Assembly: GCA_038116745.1 (NCBI GenBank)
Contig: JAYODW010000027.1
Coordinates: 9,655 to 73,654 of the forward strand
Length of the DNA stretch: 64,000 nucleotides
Direction of reading: 5' to 3'
Origin: JAYODW01 sp038116745
GTDB lineage: Bacteria; Pseudomonadota; Gammaproteobacteria; Ga0077536
The notes under the pieces are model-generated. The model was not told the origin of the DNA, did not search any database, and saw only the letters and a list, made by a program, of their open reading frames with translations. Within the stretch, counting starts at the first letter, position 1; the number at the start of each line of letters is the position of its first letter. Below, in pieces: positions 24,304 through 33,114 of this stretch. The position numbers were made by a program, and so were the translations under genes.

Positions 24304-25329
24304 TTACCCGCAGTGGGGTAGCACCTGTTCGGCGAACAGGCGCAAAGATTGCTCGAACTTCGCGGTCGGGATCCCGGGCAGCTGCATGCGGCAGATCACC
24401 TCGCTTGGTGCCAGATCTTCTTTGAGCACGGCCATGCCTTCGCGCACGCTGGCCGGGTCGCCAACGATGTAGCGCGAGGCGAACGTGCGGAAGTCGACCT
24501 GCTTTTCGTCACTGATGAGCTCGCCCTGATCATTTCTGAGCTCGCGCTCGCCCTGCGCTGATTTGCGACCATAGAGACCAAACAGATGCTCGATGGCCGG
24601 TCCCGCCAGCGCTTCCGCTTCCGTCAGGGTCGGCGCGACGAAGACCTCGCGGATGATAGGACGCTCACGGGTTTCGAATCCGACCGCCGCCGCCGCGCTG
24701 TCGTAACGCGCATAGTGCGCCTTGAGTTCGTCGTTGGTATGCCGCGGCGAGGCGGTGACCGGACAGCGACGGGCGGCGGCGCGCTGCAGCAGTCGTGGAC
24801 CCGAGACGCCGTACCAGAGCGGGATGTGCTCCTGCACCGGACGCGGCACGATCCGGGTGGGCGGGATCGCGTAGAAGCGGCCCTGATGCTCAAGGACCGG
24901 GTCTCGCCAGGAGGCTTCAAGGATGTCGAGCATTTCTTCGGCGCGGGCGAAACGCTCGGCATGTGGCACCCGGTAGGCGGTGAATTCTTCTGAGACGTAA
25001 CCCGGCGAAACGCCGAGCGTCAGGCGCCCGTCGCACAGGTTATCCAGCGTCGCGACATCCTCGACCAGGCGCAGCGGTTCATACAGCGGCAGCAGCAGGA
25101 CATTGGTGACCAGGCGCATGCGACGGGTCAGGCCGGCAGCGTAGGCCAGCACCGTGAGCGGGCTCGGTGCCCAGCCGTTGTCCTGGAGGTGATGCTCGGT
25201 GGTGTGAAACGCGTCGAATCCGAGCGTCTCTGCCAGCGGCAGCAGCTTGTCCATTTCGCGGAACGTATCGCGCTGAGTGATGGGGCTACCTGGCGGCACG
25301 ATGAAGCTGTACATGAGACCAAAACGCAT
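24304..25329 (-). CDS. LLM-class flavin-dependent oxidoreductase next to carboxylase operon
   Basis: 341 residues from ATG 25329 (longer frame to 25410 rejected because the family begins MRFGLMY). Signs: FDAFHTTEHHLQDNGWAPS, CDGRLTLGVSPGYVSEEF, IPLWYGVSGPRLLQRAAARR, and C-terminal YIVGDPASVREGMAVL. CCAGGAGAAG upstream is the ribosome site. It is divergent from the four-gene biotin carboxylase operon starting at 25437, with 107 bp between, so the two may share control. The carboxylase might act on its product (inference). Confidence 0.92.
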   Translation of the reverse strand: MRFGLMYSFIVPPGSPITQRDTFREMDKLLPLAETLGFDAFHTTEHHLQDNGWAPSPLTVLAYAAGLTRRMRLVTNVLLLPLYEPLRLVEDVATLDNLCDGRLTLGVSPGYVSEEFTAYRVPHAERFARAEEMLDILEASWRDPVLEHQGRFYAIPPTRIVPRPVQEHIPLWYGVSGPRLLQRAAARRCPVTASPRHTNDELKAHYARYDSAAAAVGFETRERPIIREVFVAPTLTEAEALAGPAIEHLFGLYGRKSAQGERELRNDQGELISDEKQVDFRTFASRYIVGDPASVREGMAVLKEDLAPSEVICRMQLPGIPTAKFEQSLRLFAEQVLPHCG

Positions 25330-25436
25330 CGCCTGCTTCTCCTGGGGGTGCTTGAGCCGCGGGATTGTAAACCTGAGAATTGTCCGGGCTGTCGGCCGCG
25401 TCGACAGCATCCCCAGCGCAGCTTCAGGAGTTTTTC

Positions 25437-25679
25437 ATGAGTGCAATTGAGGTCGTTTCACCCCTGCCGGGAACTTTCTACCGCCGGCCCGCCCCCGACA
25501 GCCCGCCGTTCAAGGAGGACGGAGCCGCAGTGGCGGTAGGTGACGTCATCGGGCTGGTCGAGGTCATGAAAAACTTCCATGAGGTGCAGTCGGAGGTGGC
25601 GGGCGCGGCGATCCATTTCAAGGTCGATGACGCTGATGCGGTAATGGCCGGGCAGGTTCTGGCGCTGGTCGACCCGTGA
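25437..25679 (+). CDS. Minimal biotin carboxyl carrier protein (80 aa)
   Basis: 80 residues, only a biotinyl domain, without the long linker of AccB. PLPGTFYRRPAPDSPPF is followed by GLVEVMKNFHEVQSE, with biotinyl Lys in MKN. The usual sequence is AMKM; Glu-Val-Met-Lys-Asn resembles the carriers of urea-carboxylase type enzymes. CAGGAG stands 7-8 bases before the ATG. The stop overlaps the biotin carboxylase start (GTGA), indicating translational coupling. The protein would carry CO2 from the biotin carboxylase subunit to the AHS1/AHS2 carboxyltransferase. Confidence 0.93.
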   Translation: MSAIEVVSPLPGTFYRRPAPDSPPFKEDGAAVAVGDVIGLVEVMKNFHEVQSEVAGAAIHFKVDDADAVMAGQVLALVDP

Positions 25680-27040
25680 GTCTGAGACGGGTTTTTGTTG
25701 CCAACCGCGGCGAAATAGCAGTCCGCATTAATCGCGCCTGCCGAGCGCTCGGTTGCGAGGTCGTGCAGGCCGCCAGCGCTGCTGACCTGGATTCTCTGGC
25801 CGCCCGTCTCGCTGACAAGGTGGTGGATGTCGGTCCACCGCCCGCCGCCAAGTCCTATCTGGACATCGAGGGCATGGTTGCTGCTGCGAAAGAGAGCGGC
25901 TGTGACGCAGTGCATCCGGGTTACGGTTTTCTGGCGGAGAACGGGGCTTTTGCTGATGCCGTCGAGGCTGCCGGTCTGTGCTTTGTGGGGCCTTCCGGTG
26001 ACGCCATCCGGCAGCTCGGTGACAAGGTCGAGGCGCGCCGCATCGCGGCCGCTGCCGGCGTGCCGCTGGTTCCCGGAAGTGACGGGCGCATAGACGATCC
26101 GCAGGCGGCGGCCGAGGTGGCTGCGGCTATTGGCTATCCGGTGATGATTAAAGCGGCCGCCGGCGGTGGCGGGCGCGGGATCCGGGTGGCCGAGGATGCT
26201 GCAGATTTTGAACGTCTGTTTCCGCAGGCGTCAGCCGAGGCGCGGGCGGCCTTCGGCGACGGCGGGCTGTATCTCGAGAAAGTCATTACGCGGGCGCGGC
26301 ATGTCGAAGTGCAGATTCTCGGGGACGGCCGCAATTTTGTGCACTGCTTCGAGCGCGAGTGCTCGCTACAGCGGCGGCGCCAGAAGGTGTGGGAAGAAGC
26401 GCCGGCTCTTGGTCTGCCGGATGCCGTGCGTGAGGCGATGTGTCAGAGCGCGGTGGACCTGGCAGCGTCGGTGGCTTACTGCGGGGCGGGTACCGTGGAG
26501 TATCTCTACGACGCCGATGCGCAGCGCTTTTATTTCATCGAGGTAAACACCCGCATTCAGGTAGAACATCCGGTGACCGAAATGGTGACCGGGATTGACC
26601 TGGTCGAGGCGATGCTGCGCATCGCGGGCGGCGAGGACCTGCCCTGGACGCAGGATGCGATCGTCTGCCGCGGTCACGCGATCGAATGCCGCATCAACGC
26701 CGAGGACCCGGCGCGCAACTTCCTGCCAGGTCCCGGACGCGTTACCGGTCTTGAGGTGCCCACCGGCGAGGGGATCCGTTTCGATACCCTGCTTTACGAA
26801 GGTTATGAAGTTCCCCCGTTTTACGATTCGCTGCTCGGAAAGCTGGTTGTTCATGGCGACGATCGCCAGGCCTGCCTGGCGCGTCTCGGCGCGGCCCTCG
26901 CAGGCTTGCGGATCGAGGGAATACCGACAACGGTAGCGTTGCACCAGGCGCTCGCCGCGGAGCCCGCCGTGTTGCGGGCCGACACGCATACCCGCTTTCT
27001 TGAACCGTGGCTCGCGCAGCAGTTCGCGACCCGGGCCTGA
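25676..27040 (+). CDS. Biotin carboxylase subunit
   Basis: 454 residues, full length for AccC-like enzymes, starting with GTG. SLRRVFVANRGEIAVRINRA, the glycine-rich ATP lid AAAGGGGRGIRV, GYGFLAENG, HCFERECSLQRRRQKVWEEAP and FIEVNTRIQVEHPVTEMVTG are all conserved, including the catalytic EVNTRIQVEHP region. It carboxylates biotin on the 80-residue carrier using ATP and bicarbonate. Its partners are AHS-type subunits, not AccA/AccD or a propionyl-CoA carboxyltransferase, so a urea- or amide-like substrate is more likely than a CoA ester. Confidence 0.95.
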   Translation: MSLRRVFVANRGEIAVRINRACRALGCEVVQAASAADLDSLAARLADKVVDVGPPPAAKSYLDIEGMVAAAKESGCDAVHPGYGFLAENGAFADAVEAAGLCFVGPSGDAIRQLGDKVEARRIAAAAGVPLVPGSDGRIDDPQAAAEVAAAIGYPVMIKAAAGGGGRGIRVAEDAADFERLFPQASAEARAAFGDGGLYLEKVITRARHVEVQILGDGRNFVHCFERECSLQRRRQKVWEEAPALGLPDAVREAMCQSAVDLAASVAYCGAGTVEYLYDADAQRFYFIEVNTRIQVEHPVTEMVTGIDLVEAMLRIAGGEDLPWTQDAIVCRGHAIECRINAEDPARNFLPGPGRVTGLEVPTGEGIRFDTLLYEGYEVPPFYDSLLGKLVVHGDDRQACLARLGAALAGLRIEGIPTTVALHQALAAEPAVLRADTHTRFLEPWLAQQFATRA

Positions 27041-27058
27041 CCAGGAGACAGACCAGCA

Positions 27059-27928
27059 ATGAGCAGTCGATTCAGTTTCGGCGGTGATGAGCACCTTTTC
27101 GCCGAGTGCGATGAAGAGATGTCTTTCACCGGTTTCTTCAAAAGCCTGATGGTGATGCGGGCGCTGCGCGACTCCGAGCTGCCCGGCGTCAGCGAGATCG
27201 CCGGCGGCAACGCGTCCTACCAGCTGCGTTTCGACCCTGACGTGATCAGGCCGGAGGATCTGCTGCGCGAAGTGCGTGCGCTAGACGAAGCCGCCGAGGG
27301 AGCCACGGCGTCTTTCGATACCCGCATCGTCGAGATCCCGGTGTATTACAACGACCCGTGGACGCACGAGACGATGATGCGCTTCCGTGACCGGCATCAG
27401 GATCCCGGCGCGACCGATCTCGAGTACGCGGCGCGCATCAATAACTTCGCGACCGTCGAGGACTTCATCGCCGCACACCACGGGTCGCCGTGGTTCGTGA
27501 CCATGGTCGGGTTTGTCTGCGGTGTGGCCTGGTATTACCAGATGGTCGGTCGTGAGCGTCAGCTGCAGGCGCCGAAATACGTCCGGCCGCGCACTGATAC
27601 ACCGCGGCACACCATCGGCTACGGCGGTTGCTTCACCTGTATCTACGCAGTGCGCGGCGCCGGCGGCTACCAGATGTTCGGTATCACACCGATGCCGATC
27701 TTCGAGCCTGACGGCAAGGTCAACTACCTGCGGGAGGAGATGGTGCTGTCACGGGCCGGCGACATCATCAAGTTCCGACCCATCGAGCGCGAGGAATACG
27801 ATGAGATCGAAGCTGCGGTGGCTGCCGATCGCTATGAGCCTCTCATCCGTCCGGTGCAGTTTGACCTGGCGGAGTTCGAGAAGGACCACGACGCCTATAA
27901 CGCCCGCCTGGTGGAGGTGCTGAAATGA
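27059..27928 (+). CDS. AHS1/KipI/PxpB-family carboxyltransferase subunit
   Basis: 289 residues, longer than the ~220-residue PxpB/KipI. The family core is visible: GGNASYQLRFDPD, IVEIPVYYNDPW, FVTMVGFVCGVAWYYQMVGR and YGGCFTCIYAVRGAGGYQMF, then MPIFEP. It corresponds to the N-terminal half of the carboxyltransferase domain in urea carboxylase. The insertion around RDRHQDPGATDLEYAARINN is shared with urea-carboxylase-like proteins, not with the short oxoprolinase type. CCAGGAGAC is the ribosome site. It overlaps the AHS2 gene by ATGA. Confidence 0.9.
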   Translation: MSSRFSFGGDEHLFAECDEEMSFTGFFKSLMVMRALRDSELPGVSEIAGGNASYQLRFDPDVIRPEDLLREVRALDEAAEGATASFDTRIVEIPVYYNDPWTHETMMRFRDRHQDPGATDLEYAARINNFATVEDFIAAHHGSPWFVTMVGFVCGVAWYYQMVGRERQLQAPKYVRPRTDTPRHTIGYGGCFTCIYAVRGAGGYQMFGITPMPIFEPDGKVNYLREEMVLSRAGDIIKFRPIEREEYDEIEAAVAADRYEPLIRPVQFDLAEFEKDHDAYNARLVEVLK

Positions 27929-28899
27929 TCGAGGTGATCAAATCCGGAATTTCCACCACCGTGCAGGACCTCGGGCGGCCGGGCTTTTACCACCTCGGTT
28001 TCCCTCTCAGCGGCGCGATGGACCGCATGGCGCTGCGCGCGGCCAACCTGCTGGTGGGTAATGACGAAGGTGCTGCCTGTCTGGAAGCAACCTTCATGGG
28101 GCCGGAGATCCGGTTTCACGACGATGCGCTGATTGCGGTTACCGGTGCCGAGCTGCCCATCAGAATTGATGGTGAGGAACAGCCTGGCTGGACGTCGCTG
28201 GCTGTGGGCAAAGGCCAGGTGCTGTCGTTCGGTTATCTGAAAAAGGGCGCGCGCGCTTATATCGCTGTGGCGGGTGGCATCGAGGTGCCGCTGGTGCTCG
28301 GCAGTCGCTCGACCTATCTGGTCGGCGTGATGGGAGGGCACGAGGGGCGGGCCCTGGCGCCCGGGGACAGACTGCCGATCGGCGCGGCCGCGGGCGGAGG
28401 CGCTGCGCCCGGTCGGGAGGTGCCCGTCGCGCTGCGGCGGGACCCGGGAATGCCGGTTGAGCTGCGTGTCATGCCCGGCATCTACTGGCATCGAGCGACC
28501 GCAGCCTCAGGTGCGCAGTTCTTCGCAGACGAATGGAAAGTTGCGCCGGAGGCCGACCGCATGGGCTACCGCTTCCGTGGCGGGCAGCCCATCGAGTTTG
28601 TGCCGCGCGAGCCACCCTTCGGTGCCGGGGACAATCCGTCCAATATCGTCGACGCGCCGTACGCCTACGGCTGTATTCAGATCCCCGGCGGACTGGAGCC
28701 CATCGTGCTGCACCGCGACGCGGTTTCAGCCGGCGGTTATTTCACGCTCGGGGTGGTCATTTCGGCAGATATGGATCTCATCGGCCAGATGCAGCCGAAC
28801 ACGCCCGCGCGTTTCGTCAAAGTAGACATGGACGGGGCCCTGGCGGCGCGAGCTGAGCGGCGCGGGCTGATGGAGAAGATCCGGGTCGCGCTCGCCTGA
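27925..28899 (+). CDS. AHS2/KipA/PxpC-family carboxyltransferase subunit
   Basis: 324 residues. IEVIKSGISTTVQDLGRPG, HLGFPLSGAMDRMALRAANL, GKGQVLSFGYLKKGARAYIA, and GIEVPLVLGSRSTY are typical of the second carboxyltransferase half. The C-terminal IQIPGGLEPIVLHRD and GYFTLGVVISADMDLIGQ complete it. It forms the active carboxyltransferase with the AHS1 protein. There is no LamB/YcsF (PxpA) gene and no allophanate hydrolase gene in the cluster, so neither 5-oxoprolinase nor complete urea degradation is encoded here. It ends 7 bp from the convergent mxaL gene. Confidence 0.9.
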   Translation: MIEVIKSGISTTVQDLGRPGFYHLGFPLSGAMDRMALRAANLLVGNDEGAACLEATFMGPEIRFHDDALIAVTGAELPIRIDGEEQPGWTSLAVGKGQVLSFGYLKKGARAYIAVAGGIEVPLVLGSRSTYLVGVMGGHEGRALAPGDRLPIGAAAGGGAAPGREVPVALRRDPGMPVELRVMPGIYWHRATAASGAQFFADEWKVAPEADRMGYRFRGGQPIEFVPREPPFGAGDNPSNIVDAPYAYGCIQIPGGLEPIVLHRDAVSAGGYFTLGVVISADMDLIGQMQPNTPARFVKVDMDGALAARAERRGLMEKIRVALA

Positions 28900-28906
28900 G
28901 CGACGA

Positions 28907-29815
28907 TCAGCGCGGCCGGCGGGTCAGCAACAGGCTGGCGCACAGTCCGAGCAGGGCGGCCAGTGCGAGCGCGCCGCGCAGGTCGACGTCCTGTGTACGC
29001 GGGCGTCCCAGGGCGGCGTTCTTCAGGCGCCGCGCCAGTTGTTCGGGACCGGTGAGACGGAGATATCCGAGCCCGGTCGTGGTGGCCAGGCCCTCGAGGT
29101 AGGGTTCGCGCAACATCGACATGTGCTCGGTGCCGATGACTGGCGGCAGACCGGCGCGCTTACGCTGGTCGGCCGTAAAGGTGTCGATGTGCAGTACATC
29201 ACGCGCGCGCCAGAAGCCACGCTGCTCGCCTTCCTCGTTGAACTTGGGGATGGGTGCCAGCTCATTACCCCCCACCCCGACGATCACGCCACCGATCTCG
29301 CCAGCCGTGCCGTCAAAGCGCGGCGGTACGTCCGCATTCAGTGGCGGAGACTCGTGACCGTCGCTCACGAACACCAGCCGACTGTCGTCGTCCATGGCCC
29401 GCAGCAGCTCGATGCTTTTGAACAGCCCCTTGGCCACTTCGCTGCGCGCTTCCCAGGTCATGCGCCAGTCGACGTTACCGATCAGGGTTTTGAGCTCGCT
29501 GAAATTGGCGCAGACCTCGACCGGCTTGAGCAGTAGAAACGCGCGGTGCCCCGTGAACAGCGCAAGACCCACCTCGGTGCCGCAGTCAAAGGCGGGGAGC
29601 GCATCGCGCACGCTCTGTTTGGCAAATTCCAGGCGCGATACGCCTTCTTCCTGTCCGGGTACATCTTCGACGTTCATGCTCTGGCTGATATCAAACACGA
29701 AGACGTAGCGATGGACCGGGCGCTGCAGGCTTATCTGCGGGCCGGTAAACGCGGCTGCCAGGATCAGGCAGGCACCGACCAGCAACAGGAGCTGCGTGCG
29801 ACGCGCCGGATTCAG
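28907..29815 (-). CDS. mxaL: MxaL-like VWA protein
   Basis: 303 codons minus stop if translation begins at CTG 29815, overlapping the mxaK stop as CTGA, with GGAAGGG 9 bases upstream; the only other start is TTG 29785, which leaves out NPARRTQ, the positive flank of the first helix. The protein has an N-terminal anchor, a VWA domain with MIDAS DISQS (42-46) and T/D residues in FVSDGHE, the MxaL-specific KPVEVCANF and VDWRMTW segments, and a C-terminal helix followed by TRRPR. In methylotrophs MxaL helps calcium insertion into methanol dehydrogenase. Last gene of the mxaRSACKL operon. Confidence 0.85.
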   Translation of the reverse strand: MNPARRTQLLLLVGACLILAAAFTGPQISLQRPVHRYVFVFDISQSMNVEDVPGQEEGVSRLEFAKQSVRDALPAFDCGTEVGLALFTGHRAFLLLKPVEVCANFSELKTLIGNVDWRMTWEARSEVAKGLFKSIELLRAMDDDSRLVFVSDGHESPPLNADVPPRFDGTAGEIGGVIVGVGGNELAPIPKFNEEGEQRGFWRARDVLHIDTFTADQRKRAGLPPVIGTEHMSMLREPYLEGLATTTGLGYLRLTGPEQLARRLKNAALGRPRTQDVDLRGALALAALLGLCASLLLTRRPR

Positions 29816-30357
29816 GGCAGGTTCCCTTCCGGATCAGCCGTGCTCAGGGTGCGCAGCGTGCGACGCAGGCCCTCGATTTCCGGCGGCTTCTGGTCGACGA
29901 AGTCGGGTGCCAGGCGCAGGGTGTACTCGAGGTTATAGCGCGCGTTCCAGTGTTGCGGCTCAGCGGACAGGGCCGCGCGGAAGCTGCCTTTCGCCAGCTC
30001 GAGCAGCGGCAGTACCCGGTCGCGGTCCTGCGTCGCGTCCAAGCTGAGCGCCTGTTCAAGGTAGCTGTTGCCGATGTTGTAGGAGCTCGATGCACGCAGG
30101 GCAGGGTCGGATGCGCGTTCAAGGTCGCCATAGAGCAGGCGGGCCTGCGGATAGTCCTGCGCCTGCTGCGCCCGATAGGCCGATACGAACGCGCCGCGCG
30201 CGCCGGGCAGCTGCGCTGCAGTCACGTAATCCTCGGCAGAGAGAGCCTGGTTGTAGCGCGCGATTGTGGCTGCCAGGTGCAGCTCAAATCCCAGGCCGCC
30301 GAGGCCGATCAGGGCCGCAAGGCCGAGCACGCTGTTAAAACGCGGCTTCAGCGCCAT
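29812..30357 (-). CDS. mxaK: MxaK-like membrane-anchored protein
   Basis: 181 residues from ATG 30357. One N-terminal membrane helix (VLGLAALIGLGGLGFELHL) is followed by helical, TPR-like sequence in the periplasm: RAQQAQDYPQARLLYGDLE, SSYNIGNSYLEQALSL and HWNARYNLEYTLRL. Its start overlaps the mxaC stop by 10 bp, showing a coupled operon. MxaK is needed for active methanol dehydrogenase in Methylobacterium (family knowledge). The protein is diverse in sequence, and its identification rests on size, topology and place between mxaC and mxaL. Confidence 0.78.
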   Translation of the reverse strand: MALKPRFNSVLGLAALIGLGGLGFELHLAATIARYNQALSAEDYVTAAQLPGARGAFVSAYRAQQAQDYPQARLLYGDLERASDPALRASSSYNIGNSYLEQALSLDATQDRDRVLPLLELAKGSFRAALSAEPQHWNARYNLEYTLRLAPDFVDQKPPEIEGLRRTLRTLSTADPEGNLP

Positions 30358-31349
30358 GCCTGTTTCTCCAACAGGCGTGCCGCCAGCAACAGCCCCAGCA
30401 GCGGCAGCGCCACGGCCAGACACCAGCCGCGCAGGTCACGCCGCGGAATGATGTCCTGATATCGGATCGGCAGATTCTGCAGCGCGTTGACCTCGGCAAT
30501 AGCGTCCTCCAGCGCTGCCGGGTCTTCTGCCGAAAAAGCGCGGTACGGCAGCCCGGTCTCGGTGAAGAACTTATGCACGATCTGCTCCGGCGCCACCTGC
30601 GCCGCCGTGCTGCTGTCCATGTCCGCGTACAGGCCTGGCGCGAAACGGGCGCGCAGGTAGAGCCAGTAGAGCGTGACCCGGTGCTTCTCCAGCAGGTACT
30701 TGATGCGATCCTGTACCCGGTTGCTGAGCTGGGCCGCGCCGTCAGACACCAGGATAACGATGCGCGAGCCGGTGAAAGGTTTGCCTTCGAAGAACTCCAG
30801 CGAGCGGATCAGTCCATGGCCAAGGTCGGTTGAGGCCAGACCGCGCTCGATGCTGCCGGCGGCAATCGCCGCCTGGATGACGTCCTGCTTTTCGGTCAGC
30901 GGCAGCACCGGGATCGGATTACCGCTGAACAGAAACAGGGCGAACATATCCTGCGGGCGCTGCGCCGCGTACTGCCCCAGGAGCCGTCGAGCAACCTGTC
31001 CTTTCGAAGTGAACGTTCCCCAGACCCCGGCCCGCGAAGCGTGCTCGTTCCCCGTAGCGAAGAGATTGTCCATGCTGCCGCTGCTGTCGAGCAGCAGCAC
31101 CGTATGTGCGCCCTGGCCGATCCGCTCGACAAGCTGCTCGGCGCGGTAGAGCCCCGCGGCGGCCAGCACCAGCGTCACGATGCACAGCGCGCCCAGAACG
31201 CGCAGCGCGGCGTCGATCAAGCTGGACAGACTGTCCGGCGGCAAGAGAGCCAGGCTCGAACCGGCCAGCAGGGTCTGCCCGTGACGCAGAAACGGCAGTG
31301 CGGCCAACGGTAACAGGAGCAGGAGGACGGGGCTGGTGAAACCGAACAT
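30348..31349 (-). CDS. mxaC: MxaC-like VWA protein
   Basis: 333 residues. Two N-terminal helices (~5-20 and ~50-68), a periplasmic or cytoplasmic VWA domain with the MIDAS DSSGS (88-92), ASTDLGHGLIRSLEFF and VSDGAAQLSNR, and a C-terminal helix (LAVALPLLGLLLAARLLE). The start overlaps the mxaA stop as ATGA. This is the expected second VWA protein of the mxa maturation set. BatA proteins have a similar plan, but the following genes (small TPR anchor, then another short VWA) match MxaK-MxaL, not BatB-BatD. Confidence 0.85.
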   Translation of the reverse strand: MFGFTSPVLLLLLPLAALPFLRHGQTLLAGSSLALLPPDSLSSLIDAALRVLGALCIVTLVLAAAGLYRAEQLVERIGQGAHTVLLLDSSGSMDNLFATGNEHASRAGVWGTFTSKGQVARRLLGQYAAQRPQDMFALFLFSGNPIPVLPLTEKQDVIQAAIAAGSIERGLASTDLGHGLIRSLEFFEGKPFTGSRIVILVSDGAAQLSNRVQDRIKYLLEKHRVTLYWLYLRARFAPGLYADMDSSTAAQVAPEQIVHKFFTETGLPYRAFSAEDPAALEDAIAEVNALQNLPIRYQDIIPRRDLRGWCLAVALPLLGLLLAARLLEKQAWR

Positions 31350-32278
31350 CAGCCTGTGCCCCGTTCAAGATCCCGGCAGCGACGGCACAGGGTCTCCAGC
31401 GCGCCGATTTCAGCCCGCTCGGCGGCAGCCTGGTCATAGAAAAAGCGTCGCGAGGCTGAGAAAAAGTGTTCGATCGGCTCGCGTTCAGATACGAAGCGCG
31501 CATGTTCGGTAAAAAAACGTTCCAGTGATTCCATGAACACCGTACGCCCCGCGGTGAGGTTGAATGCGGCGTGGACCACGCGCAGGGCGTTCTCATAATC
31601 GCTGGCGCGTGTCCCGGCACGCAGTCGGCGCAGCTGTTTACAGGCGCGTCGGAAGGGGCGCACCGCGCTCGGGGTAAACAGGTCGAAGTTGAGCTGCGCC
31701 AGCGCGAGCAGAGCGCCGGCCAGCAGGAGCCCCCAGCCCAGCGCGCGCGTCGGCTCAAACGTTCGGGGTTGTGGCCGGTCGTTCGGCTGGGGCTCGGCGT
31801 CGGACTGCGACAGCAGTGGAAGCAGGTTGACCCGGGCGGCGGGCACCAGGATCTGACCGGTGTTGCCATTGGGCTCGTGGTAGAGCAGGTTTTCGTGGGA
31901 CACGGGGACGTCAGTGATCCCCGGGTCGAAGTTGGTGACCTGATAGCGGAACGCGATGGTATAGGTCGTGGTTCGCGGTCCGTGCACGACACTGATCTGC
32001 GGCTCGCGCCGCTCCAGCCAGAAGTTGGCCGGGGGCGGTGCGGTAGGGACAGTCGGGTCGAGCGTGTAGGGCAGCTGCAGCGCCAGCGTCACATCGCGCT
32101 CGACGATATCGCCAAGCACATAACCAAACGGTCGCGGCTGGGTGATGTTGAGCTCGGCGACGACCGGTGACTGCGCCTGCAGCGGAACGACCGGGGATGC
32201 CAACAGCACTGCCAGCAGCGCACAGCAGATCGCGCGCGAAGCGCACCTGTACACCACTCCGGGGAGACGCTCAGCCAT
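31349..32278 (-). CDS. mxaA: MxaA-like protein
   Basis: 309 residues from ATG 32278, which overlaps the mxaS stop (ATGGCTGA). An N-terminal signal helix ends near PLQAQS; a beta-rich periplasmic domain (PRPFGYVLGDIVERDVTL, TIAFRYQVTNFD) precedes one helix (ALGWGLLLAGALLALAQL) and a basic cytoplasmic tail with helical sequence (RVVHAAFNLTAGRTVFMESL). MxaA is a calcium-handling accessory factor for methanol dehydrogenase in methylotrophs. It is twice as long as the DUF4381 protein found in ordinary MoxR-Bat operons, which supports the mxa reading. Confidence 0.82.
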   Translation of the reverse strand: MAERLPGVVYRCASRAICCALLAVLLASPVVPLQAQSPVVAELNITQPRPFGYVLGDIVERDVTLALQLPYTLDPTVPTAPPPANFWLERREPQISVVHGPRTTTYTIAFRYQVTNFDPGITDVPVSHENLLYHEPNGNTGQILVPAARVNLLPLLSQSDAEPQPNDRPQPRTFEPTRALGWGLLLAGALLALAQLNFDLFTPSAVRPFRRACKQLRRLRAGTRASDYENALRVVHAAFNLTAGRTVFMESLERFFTEHARFVSEREPIEHFFSASRRFFYDQAAAERAEIGALETLCRRCRDLERGTG

Positions 32279-33113
32279 AGAAGTAGCGCGTAATGGCATC
32301 GGCGTCGAAGCCGTCCTCGAATATCAGGGGGGGGCGTCCCAGACGCGAGAATGTCTCGAACAGCCTTTCGCGACGTTCGGAGTAACGCTGCGCGATGCGG
32401 CGGCGCAGGGCAGGGCGCACAAACAGCAGGCGGCTGCGCCGGGTTTCCGGATCCATGACGCGCGCCAGCCCGTAGCCTCCGGGGCCGTTGATCTCGCGGC
32501 GGTCCCAGAGCAGCACCGGCACAACGTCGTGGTAGCGCAGCGTCCCCATGACGTCCTCGATCAGCTCGGTGCTGCAGTGAAAATCGGAGATCAGAAAAAC
32601 CAGTGACCGGCGGGTGCCGATAAGGTCTGCGGCACGGAGCAGGCCGTCGCTGTGACGGCCGCGGGGTTCGAAATTCCGCAGGCGATCGGCGAGTTCCAGA
32701 CCCGCCCCGCGGTTCAGCGTTGGCCGTTGAAACAGCTCTTCCAGCGGCTGCTCAGCGCAGCCCACGAAGCCGAAGCTGTCTCCGGTACGGTAGGCCGAAT
32801 ACGCCAGACAGGCCACCAGCCGGGCCAGTACCTGCATTTTCGGGGAAGCACCGACGAAGCCCATAGAGGCTGACAGGTCGGCTATGACATGAACCGGGAT
32901 CGCGCTGGTCTGCTGGTACACCCGCACCTGGATCTGGCCGAACGGGTCACGCAGGCTCGCGCGCAGATCAAAGCGCCGCGGGTCGGGGGCGTCCACCAAC
33001 GACGCGTGGTGGTGGAAGTCGAGGCCGCCGCCCTGCTGCAGGCTGGCATGATGTCCGGGGTAGTTCCCGGTGTTGCGCCAGGCCACTTTGTAATGCGCTT
33101 CCTCCAGCTGCAT
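32271..33113 (-). CDS. mxaS: MxaS-like DUF58 protein
   Basis: 280 residues from ATG 33113, one base after the MoxR stop (TGACATG). It is a soluble DUF58/VWA-like protein: DPRRFDLRASLRDPFGQIQV, VIADLSASMGF with MIDAS DLSAS (79-83), the LVFLISDFHCS strand, and YRTGDSFGFVG. DUF58 proteins pair with MoxR ATPases as chaperone-like adaptors. Longer upstream frame (to 33185) overlaps moxR and lacks family sequence. It is the second gene of the operon. Confidence 0.87.
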   Translation of the reverse strand: MQLEEAHYKVAWRNTGNYPGHHASLQQGGGLDFHHHASLVDAPDPRRFDLRASLRDPFGQIQVRVYQQTSAIPVHVIADLSASMGFVGASPKMQVLARLVACLAYSAYRTGDSFGFVGCAEQPLEELFQRPTLNRGAGLELADRLRNFEPRGRHSDGLLRAADLIGTRRSLVFLISDFHCSTELIEDVMGTLRYHDVVPVLLWDRREINGPGGYGLARVMDPETRRSRLLFVRPALRRRIAQRYSERRERLFETFSRLGRPPLIFEDGFDADAITRYFYG

Positions 33114-33114
33114 G

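Noticed and set aside
25437..28899. Acetyl-CoA or propionyl-CoA carboxylase
   Set aside because: No AccA/AccD or PccB-type carboxyltransferase is present; the partners are AHS1/AHS2 proteins.
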